A model generated the notes under the pieces. It did not search any database. It was not told where the DNA came from and saw only the letters and a program-made list of their open reading frames with translations. Positions 56,721 through 64,000 of a stretch of 64,000 bases of DNA are shown piece by piece (position 1 is the stretch's first letter; each line of letters begins with the position of its first letter). The stretch is from Shinisaurus crocodilurus (Eukaryota > Chordata > Lepidosauria > Squamata > Shinisauridae): contig CM037877.1 in assembly GCA_021292165.1 (NCBI GenBank), forward strand, positions 204,270,715 through 204,334,714, given 5' to 3'. The position numbers and the translations under genes are program-made.

Positions 56721-56972
56721 GGCACGCAGAGGAAGGTAGGGGGGGAAATATTTGGGTTTTTTTTCCAGCATTCACTCAATAAGACACACAGATATTCCCC
56801 CCTCCTTTTGGGGGGGGAGAAAAGTGCGTCTTATGGTGCGAAAAATACGGTAAGTGACAGGCGGCCAGGCCAGGCGGCCAGCGGAGTCTCAGACCGGAAC
56901 GGAGCCGCGGCAAAGGTTTGAAAGAGCCGCATGCGGCTCCGGAGCCGCGGGTTGCAGACCCCTGGTCTATAT

Positions 56973-58068
56973 CATCCTCAGAGAAGTGGTAAACTGTCCC
57001 TTCCCCCTTTGTTCATATCTTCTCCTTTTTTCATCCCTCTCCCTCCCTTTGATCATGCTGCAATCTGAGCAAACAGCAGGTTAAAAAAAAAAAAAAGATC
57101 ATAGCAAGTAACTAGAAAGCACAAATAGTGGCAGTTGAAAGAATTCCTGCTGAACGTGGAGCTGAATAGCTGGACAGAGAAGGACGAATGGATACATTCT
57201 CATTACAGAAGCAGGGCAACTTTCCTTCTCCACTCACCAACCCTTCCACTTCTGTTCCCGAAAACTTGCCCTGCTGCAATATTCTCAGGTCCAAGAAGCA
57301 AAAGCGGAACTGCCTTCCTTGCCGCAGCAGCCCAACAGAACTTATGCCCAGCTCTAACATCACCAATTAGTTTCTACAGGAGACGGCACGCAGCCAGGTG
57401 TCCTCCTGCTAAGTGTCCCAGATCTATCTTTATTACCTTTCTCTCTCCCCTGCCTGCTCCCACAGATTCTGACGTTTCCATGAGCCACACGGGAAAGATG
57501 GGTAATGTGGGGACTAAAACCTGCTACTTGGCAGATGAATAATTCAGCTGCTAACAGCTTTTCTGGTGCATCCTCTCTGCCTGGGGATTCCTTCCCTAGG
57601 CTAGGTTATCCTTTGGCATATTCCTGTCTTACTTTCAGGCAGTAGCTTTCCCACTAATGTGCTTTGCCTTTTGCTCGGGGAGGCTTCTCCACGGCAAGGC
57701 ACCTGCTTCCTGGGTGGAGGGGCAGTTAACTCCTTGACTGCATACTTGAAGCATACTTGTGGGACAACATGAAGCCGGGAGGGAGAGATGTTTAGGCAAC
57801 AGTTGTCCACGGAACCCCTGCCTTTGCAAAAGCCACTTCCTTAAGTTAACATTTGATGCCAAAGCAAATAGTACAGGCAGCTTGCAGGGGGTCTCTGAAC
57901 TTGCCTGTGTACTCTATCTAAGTGTGGGTGTGGGGCAGGGGGTGTGGTATTTCGGATGCTGCTAAGAACAGAATGGATGAAGCTCCATACAACATGGAAT
58001 TACTGCAGCTCCTGGGCAAATGATCTCAAAAGAGGCAAGCTTTAATTTAAATCTCACTTCCAGTAAAG
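56973..58068. other. no gene recognised
   Basis: Unique-looking DNA. A 135-codon plus-strand frame at 57135-57542 resembles nothing known to me and lacks support. Confidence 0.4.
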
Positions 58069-58870
58069 CAGGGGTGTTCAGCCTCGGGCTCATGGGCCAA
58101 ATCTGACCCTCTGGGCTTCTCCAGAAGGCCACTGCCCCTTCCCCTGGCCCCACCCTCTTTTCTCCCAACTGCCCGTCATTTGGAGGTTTCTAGGCTTTTG
58201 CATGTTTTTTCCCCATTCTAAAAAGTTGAAATTATTATTATCATTATCATCATCTTTTCTTTTTCATTTTTATAATGCCCGATAGCTGAAGATCTCTGGG
58301 CGGTTGACAACAATACAAAATACAAGTACAATAAAAAAACATTAAAAAATCAATACAAATTTTAAAACAAAGTTTAAAACAATTTAAACAGCTAAAACAA
58401 ATTCAGTATAACTAGAACTGTTTGGAGAAAGAGCAGCTGACATAAGCCCCCCCCCCATGCCATTAAGAGCCCTTAGATGCCATTAAATGCCTCAGCATAG
58501 AGGGCAGTCTTAACCTGGCGTTGAAAGGATAACAGAGTTGGTGCCAGGTGAGCCTCAGTGGGAAGATCATTCCATAATTGGGGGGGCCACCACTGAGAAG
58601 GGGGTTACCTTGTTGCCACCATCCGAGCCTCCCTTGGAGGTGGCTCTCGGCGGAAGTCCTCAGATGATGAGCCTCTCAGTGACTGGTAGCAAGAGCTGTC
58701 AGCTAAAATGTGCTGGTATTTTTGGTATCTGGGGTATTTTGTCCCCACCCCTTTTACTTTTGCCCTGCCCCTTTTGACTTCAGCCCTGCCCACCACTGGA
58801 ATGCAGCCCCAAGAGCGTCTCTGAAATTGAATTTGGCCCTCAGAATGAAAGAGGCTCAACAGCCATGCGA
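58069..58870. mobile_element. hAT-like element split by an L2 fragment
   Basis: Left part 58069-58225 begins 'caggggtgttcagcctcggg'. Right part 58640-58870 ends 'gaatgaaagaggctcaacag'. Internal 'ccattctaaaaagttgaaa' is shared with 43190. The right end and target duplication are not clean. Confidence 0.6.
58225..58640 (-). pseudogene. L2-type LINE C-terminus and 3' end
   Basis: Minus strand: 'LWNDLPTEAHLAPTLLSFQ', then 'AEAF', an A-rich 3' UTR, 'accgcccagagatcttcagc' and an (aat/gat)n tail. Inserted in the hAT-like element. Confidence 0.75.
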
Positions 58871-59599
58871 TGAAAGAGCCGTCTTACGATCCCTTCTATC
58901 GTGAGGCAAGAACCTAACCTTCAAAATGCAGGATTTTAATTCACTCTAGCTGAGACTTTGACTGACTTGAACAACAGGGCTGGCTCCAGGTTTGAGGGGC
59001 ACTCCGGGCAAAGTGTCCTCTGATCTGGCAGTGAGCACTGGCTGGCTTAACTGGCTGCGATGGCAAGCAGTGCTGGGCAGCTGGATCTAGCCACTCCTTT
59101 AATTCCTCACAATACCCCCAGAGTGACACTCGGTTGGATCATTGAGGGAAATTGAAATGGTGGCTGGATCTAGCCACCTGGTGCTGCTCAGAGTGCTGGA
59201 TGGACCAGACAAGAATTAATGGGAGCCCAAGCAGAGCCGGTGCCAGACTCCAGTGGGCCCTCAGCATACAGCTGCTGATGGCTCCCCTGCTGAAGCACTC
59301 CGTCCCCACTGTCCCAGGCCACTGCCACAGCCCACCGCCCCCTGCCACCACTGAAGTCCCCCACCTGCACCCTCAGCCCACCAGCACCACCACCAAAGCT
59401 CCCCATCCGCCTGGCCACCATGGCCCACTTCCAGTCTGCCTGGCTGGTATTTCGGATGCTACTTGAAAGTGCTGCTGTGTGATTCTTGCCTGCCTGCTTC
59501 TGTGTAGACATGCAGAGGTTTGTCCCGATCATTTGGGAGCAGACATGCTGCTCATGTTTTCTTCCGAGTAGACATGATTCCATACATTGGTAGCTGGGA
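58871..59599. other. no gene; repeat-like stretch from 58977
   Basis: 58977 begins 'cagggctggctccaggtttg', a hAT-like terminus whose partner I could not find. 59280-59430 is P/H-rich in translation because of CCACC units. Confidence 0.4.
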
Positions 59600-59735
59600 T
59601 TAGAGGGGGTGGATATATTTTCAGCCCCACCCACTTTTGCCTTTGGCTCCACCTACCACTGGACTGTGGCCCCTCAGAGCGGCTCCAAAATGGAAGCTGG
59701 CCCTCGGGCCTAAAAAGGTTCCCCACCCCTGTTCT
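59600..59735. mobile_element. hAT-related fragment
   Basis: 'cagccccacccacttttgcc' through 'ggttccccacccctg' matches the right part of 43190 and 58069 relatives, ending in a hAT-type 'cacccctg'. Confidence 0.55.
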
Positions 59736-59999
59736 AAAGTGTGGGAAACAGGGTTCAAAGGCTTCACAAGGATCTAGGAATTAATAGCAAGAACTCAACT
59801 GGTACATATAATCACCTAGGGGATTTTCCAGTTGACATTGAGTGGAGAATCAGGCTGACCTTAATGTATTCCCTCTAAAGATTTCTGAAAGGGTCCCAGG
59901 GTGCACCTGAGATCCTGAAGTCACACAGCACCGGTAAACAGCTAGTCCTGTTCCCCCTTCCATCCATACAGCAGAGATTAGGGGGCTGGATTCAGCTAA
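59736..59999. other. no gene recognised
   Basis: Unique flank. Confidence 0.4.
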
Positions 60000-60700
60000 G
60001 GCCTTGAGGCAGCAAAAACAAAGATGAGATGGATATTCCCCATGCGCCTCTATTCTACTATTTCCAGATCATTGCCACTGTGTTTTCATTATCCTATGCT
60101 TCGAATAATAAACGGCACATAGCAACCAATGCAGCAATAGTATATGGCTGGCTATTCCCACATCGTCTATCACCACCACATTATGCTGTAGATGAACTGT
60201 GTGAACCAAGCTGGAGTCTGTTTCCATCGAGTACAATGGAAGCAGTACACAGAGCTCCCAATGATCACATCTTGCTGTGCCTGACAGGCAGTGCATCAGC
60301 CCTTCCCAACAGCGTGTTCTCTTTCAAACAGAATAAAATTTGCACCCACCTCCTGCCAGGCTGAAAGACTGGAGCTGGAACCTTGCAAGCAGAGCCATAA
60401 CTACACTGTGTTACCAGTTCTTCAGTTATAAATCCTGGGCCGTAATTAATTTCACCCTGCCTGACTCAAGCCAGGATAAAGAGTTGCAAAAATTCCAGGA
60501 CTGAATACTGGTGCTGCTGGCCAGTTCTTGTGTGTTTACTCTATCCCTTATGCTTGCAGCAAACTGCCAGTCTCACTCGCCCACCCCTGAGCAATCCAGA
60601 GCCTGCCAGCCAGCACAGGCTTCCTTCCCGTAAGCAGGTTGTCAATTAACATGTTCAGACACTGGATAACTTAATACCATTAATCTATTAACTAGAATGC
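60000..60700. promoter_or_regulatory. candidate conserved non-coding block
   Basis: About 700 bp without repeats and of complex composition, with motifs such as 'ccgtaattaattt' (homeodomain) and 'tgattgtagag' nearby. Far upstream of GRM4. Function unproven. Confidence 0.3.
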
Positions 60701-61030
60701 ATTTGTGTCATTATTTGCATGGGAAGCAAAATGCTACGAGAGAATGGCGCCAGAGGTGGGAGCCATGCCTGGAGATGTGGGAATCTTCCTTTCCAAGTAC
60801 AGCAGCTCCACAACAAATGGGTATGATTGTAGAGAGGAGTCAGGCACCATTCTTGAATACTGTTCATACCGCTTTAGTATAAAGTGAACTGAACCCTTCA
60901 GGGCTCTCTAAACATGGATCCTCCCTCTCTCTCCCTCCATGCAACCACTGCTACTGTTGTAATAGCATTGGAGAAATGACTGGAAGGAGATGGAGTCGGG
61001 CTGGGGGGGGGGGGGCAGGAGGAGCCTTCC
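60701..61030. other. no gene recognised
   Basis: Unique-looking. G run at 61004-61016. Confidence 0.4.
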
Positions 61031-61458
61031 TTTAAATGGGGATGAGACAAATTTATGGAGGTTAAGGTTATCATAGGCTACTAGTCATGATGGCTATGCA
61101 TCACAGGCCTGAGGCTCACGCTGGCTCAGCTTGTCTGAGCGTGGAAAGCTAAGCAGGGTCAGGCCTGGCTATTACTTGGATGGGAGACCCCCTCCTCTAG
61201 TTTCTTGCATTGAGCAGGGGCTTGGACTCGATGGCCTTGTAGGCCCCTTCCAGCTCTATGATCTATGAAATCTATGAAACCTCCAGTATTAGGGGCAGTT
61301 TGCCTCTGTATGCCAGTTGCTGGAGAACACAGCGTGAGGGTGCTATTGTGCTCATGTTTGCAGGTTTCTCACAGGCATCTGGTTGGCCACTGTGGGAACA
61401 AAATGCTAGATTAGACAAGCCTTTTGTCTGATCCAGCAGGGCTCTTCTTATATTCTTA
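61031..61458 (+). mobile_element. CR1-type LINE 3' end split by a 5S-SINE
   Basis: 61031-61106 and 61281-61458 together match 35210-35457 ('gacaaatttatggagg', then 'acctccagtatta', 'gtctgatccagcagggctct', 'tcttatattctta'). Confidence 0.8.
61107..61280 (+). mobile_element. 5S rRNA-derived SINE with CR1-like tail (copy D)
   Basis: Most complete copy: 'gcctgaggctcacgctggct' (5S 5' end), 'gaaagctaagcagggtcagg', 'ttggatgggagacc', tail 'cttggactcgatggccttgt', end 'tctatgaaatctatgaaa'. Inserted within a CR1 3' end. Confidence 0.9.
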
Positions 61459-61502
61459 TTCTTGCTGTGCACTGCCTGATTTTGCAAATAAGGCAGTATA
61501 TA

Positions 61503-61747
61503 CAGTAATAACTTGGATTGCAAGTAACTTGGTTTGAGAGCGTTTTGCAAGACAAGCAAATTTGTAAATATTTAATTTTTTTTTACTTGATATACAAGCG
61601 ACGTCTTGCAATACAAGTACTGTAGTACGGCTTAAATTAAAAATCTCTGTGCAAATTTTTTGGGGGGATTTCATTTTGATATAAGAGTGTTTTGGATTAC
61701 AAGCACATTTCCAGAATGAATTATGCTCTCAATCCAAGGCATGACTG
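61503..61747. mobile_element. Tigger-like MITE, second copy
   Basis: 245 bp flanked by TA (61501-61502 and 61748-61749). Ends 'cagtaataacttggatt' and 'aatccaaggcatgactg'. Inverse orientation relative to 11824-12077. Followed by (gat)n at 61750-61773. Confidence 0.85.
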
Positions 61748-61773
61748 TAGATGATGATGATGATGATGATGAT

Positions 61774-61938
61774 ACTAATAATAATGGTGATGTTCAGGAT
61801 AACATTATGCAAAGCTAGTTGGTGTAGTTGTCATACTGCAGCATGAGTTAATTTACCAATACCCAAGTATATAAAAGGATCCTTAGTATACACATAGCCT
61901 TGCATATTCAAAAGTGCAGAAAGAAACACATACACTCA

Positions 61939-61976
<38 letters not shown>

Positions 61977-63359
61977 GTGTGTCTAGCTGTCTACTTCTAT
62001 ATATATATTCTTGCACATTCTCATATCTCCAGGCAATCTCTATAACAGCGTCCCATATGTCTGGGAGACTGTCTCTGTGCCTGCCTTCTGTTCCAGACCC
62101 TCCCTGCCACCGTGAGCAGGAGAGGTACCATTGGAAAGCCGAGGGAGGGGAGACGCTAAGACTGGTAGGTGAACTTGCAACTTTCCACCTCAGAGAAATA
62201 CCCTGACCATCCCAAAGAATTGGATTTTCCCCTGCTTTAGGGAAGCTGCTTGTGTGCCATCAGCAGTCATTGCACCAATCCGCATTCCTAATCTCAGACA
62301 TATTTGCATGCCTGGAAACCAACACTTAGGAAAGAGGCAATGTTTATCGGGGTTGGAAATTAATGGTCCAGAATAAAAATGGGCCTGCAGAGCTGAGCAG
62401 CAACAACAACCACTTACTTGCCCATCCAGTCGGCTACAGCCCACCTCGACGGCTGCATTTCCATTCACGGTCCAGCCATTTAGTAGGCATTTTGCTAATG
62501 ACATCAATACTGAAGAAACATTAGAATATGTATCAAATGCAAATTACAGAAAAGGTATTCTTGATATCATCAGCACTATATCTCACTTCATGCTTGTCAT
62601 GCCAGGCTACATATCCCTTCAAGAATCTGTAGACTCACCACGACTGACAACCCCATTTCCCCACGACAGACCTGGAAAGTAGCTCCCACTCTTTTTATCA
62701 AATCCACAGGAGGGGTCTTCCCTTGATTAAACAATCGATCAATGAAAGAAGTGAAATATCCCCTCTCTTCTTGCCTCTCCATCCTGCATTCATGTGGTGG
62801 GAAGTGCTAATCCTGATAGAGATGTGCACCAACCCCACACTGACTCAGACTCTTTAGAAAATGAACCACTTCTCCTTGGACCAATTTGGAGTCAGTCCAT
62901 TTCAACCCTGTACTGAACCCAAGTCAAGGTTCAGAAATCCAAGGCTTCATACTTCCTGTTGACTATCAGGGGAAATATTTTTTAAAAAACAAAACAAAAC
63001 AACCCAGCTATATCCTCCCCCCCCCCTCTTGGTCAGAACTGGTTGATAGTTGAAGGCATAGTAACCAAGTCTGAATCTGATGTGCGTTCCTCCTAATCAG
63101 CCATCAACTGCCAAGGTTAGGTTTACACCGCACACTTTGCCAACCTGATCAGAGGAATCCCTCCACCCACCAATCAATTCCTCCCCGGCCACTCCCTGAT
63201 TAGAGGGAGATAAATGGTGTTGGATCTTACTATCTTTTCATCTTCAACTGGATGTCTGTGGGGACCCATGCCATTAGCATATAACTTTTGAAACCTACCT
63301 TTATACAGTATGGGCTATGTGGAAGCGACTTTGTTTATCATTCCTTCATATTCTTTCCC
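61774..63359. other. no gene; microsatellite at 61946-61972
   Basis: (ac)n run followed by 'gagtgtgtgt'. The rest is unique-looking, with no exon recognised. Confidence 0.45.
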
Positions 63360-63510
63360 TTTTCCTTTTGTGTCTTGTCTTTTAGACTGTAAGCCTGAGG
63401 GCAGGGACTGTTTAATATTAATCTTTGTAAGCCACTCTGTGGGCCTTTTTTTGGCTGAAGAGAGGGGTAAAAATGCTGTAAGGAAATAAATAAATAATGA
63501 ATAAATAGTT
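63360..63510 (+). repeat. LINE/SINE 3'-end-like repeat with (AATA)n tail
   Basis: 'tagactgtaagcctgagggc' then 'agggactgttt', 'tgtaagccactctgtgggcc', and a tail 'aaataaataaataatgaata'. Plus-strand member of the family at 3861, 35509 and 47146. Confidence 0.5.
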
Positions 63511-63668
63511 TTCTCTCTGATCCCTCTTTGCCTCTAATAAAATCTTTCTTAATTGGACTCTGGGGGTCAGCTGTCCACTTTGAGCACCCAAGGAGTAATC
63601 TCCCACTTGTCATGTGGATGCAATACTCTACATGTATTGATCTCAAGGGAATAAGGGCAAATGGGTTG

Positions 63669-63672
<4 letters not shown>

Positions 63673-63718
<46 letters not shown>
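63673..63718. repeat. (TC)n microsatellite
   Basis: A run of about 23 tc units followed by a C run (63718-63729). Confidence 0.97.
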
Positions 63719-63720
<2 letters not shown>

Positions 63721-63729
63721 CCCCCCCCT

Positions 63730-64000
63730 CATCTGGGGATTTTCAGTCATCAGTGCCCTCTGATGGGCTGAAGTTAACAGCCCATGGATTTCTGGAGATC
63801 CCTTCACCCTGCTAACCAGGGGGTATGGAAGGGTGATAGCAAAACAAAACAAAAGAGAAAGTATGGCAAGCAGCCCACCTTCCAGAGTCATTGTGCACAT
63901 ATCTTCACAAACCTGTCTTCTCCAAACCCAAAAAAGTCTCTTTCCTGAAGCTCATCCTCCAACAGCATCCTTCCTCCTTCTCCACTATTGTCTCCCTGCC
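63730..64000. other. no gene recognised
   Basis: Unique DNA to the window edge. The minus frame with an Arg/Glu run is only the translated (TC)n tract. Confidence 0.45.

Larger units (their letters stand above)
55377..56964. mobile_element. 1.6-kb GC-rich hAT element
   Basis: 1588 bp between perfect 8-bp duplications 'gtctatat' (55369-55376 and 56965-56972). Termini 'caggggtctgcaacc' and 'ggttgcagacccctg' are perfect inverse repeats of 15 bp. It holds a perfect long palindrome (55489-55572), several 'ggtggatgatgggggtgcta' units in both directions (55580-55810), and GC-rich ~97-bp repeats (56060-56720). The right subterminus carries 'gcgtcttatggtgcgaaaaa', which looks like a piece of another element. 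Open frames here (up to 210 codons) are artefacts of GC content; no transposase was found. Confidence 0.9.

Noticed and set aside
56289..56921. 210-codon plus-strand frame
   Set aside because: GC-rich hAT interior; all six frames are open by composition. Pro/Arg/Ala-rich with no domain.
57135..57542. 135-codon frame as possible small gene
   Set aside because: Nothing recognisable and no promoter or splice support.
63643..63900. Arg/Glu-repeat protein
   Set aside because: It is the reverse translation of the (TC)n microsatellite.
24515..64000. HMGA1 or another neighbour gene
   Set aside because: AT-hook motifs and other exons were looked for in the translations and not seen.

Overview
The window looks like squamate reptile (lizard or snake) genomic DNA. 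The evidence is vertebrate: one exon of a metabotropic glutamate receptor gene, and an interspersed-repeat mix typical of squamates (CR1 and L2 LINEs, tRNA-derived SINEs, 5S rRNA-derived SINEs, very many small hAT elements, Tigger-like elements, solo LTRs and many microsatellites). The species cannot be named from the sequence alone.

The only cellular gene I can support is GRM4 on the minus strand. Its first coding exon is at 23984-24514 (177 codons: signal peptide plus the start of the extracellular glutamate-binding domain) and ends in a clean GT splice donor. No later GRM4 exon is visible at 1-23983, so that stretch is most simply the 3'-ward part of a large first coding intron. The 24515-64000 side is 5' UTR, promoter, upstream introns and/or intergenic DNA. 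No second gene (for example HMGA1, the upstream neighbour in mammals) was recognised.

Layout. 1-640: a C-rich tandem array followed by a 69-bp repeat with octamer and CRE motifs. 1.5-11.3 kb: SINE, small hAT, Tigger and L2 copies. 12.1-13.2 kb: repeat-free, a candidate conserved regulatory block. 13.3-18.2 kb: a solo-LTR-like element and two related GACTCG-rich hAT composites, one of them inside a SINE. 18.2-23.9 kb: mostly unique intron with a 5S-SINE and an L2 copy. 24.0-24.5 kb: GRM4 exon. 25-33 kb: many small hAT elements with intact 8-bp target-site duplications. 33.5-34.5 kb: an LTR-like, tandem-repeat-rich segment. 35-37.2 kb: CR1. 37.7-45 kb: small hATs, a 5S-SINE and unique DNA. 45.5-48.2 kb: a LINE encoding a reverse transcriptase and a C-terminal zinc finger, then a solo LTR. 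49.2-49.97 kb: a solo LTR inside a hAT MITE. 52.2-53.9 kb: L2 copies. 55.4-57 kb: a 1.6-kb GC-rich hAT carrying a perfect 40+4+40 palindrome. 58-64 kb: hAT, L2, CR1, 5S-SINE, Tigger and microsatellites.

Nothing here resembles a bacterial-type operon or a complete active transposon. The most interesting material is structural: SINE tails that match the 3' ends of LINEs in the same window, nested insertions whose order can be read from target-site duplications, and palindromic or composite hAT elements. All repeat family names are pattern recognition without a database search. Most TSDs and TIR positions were read base by base.
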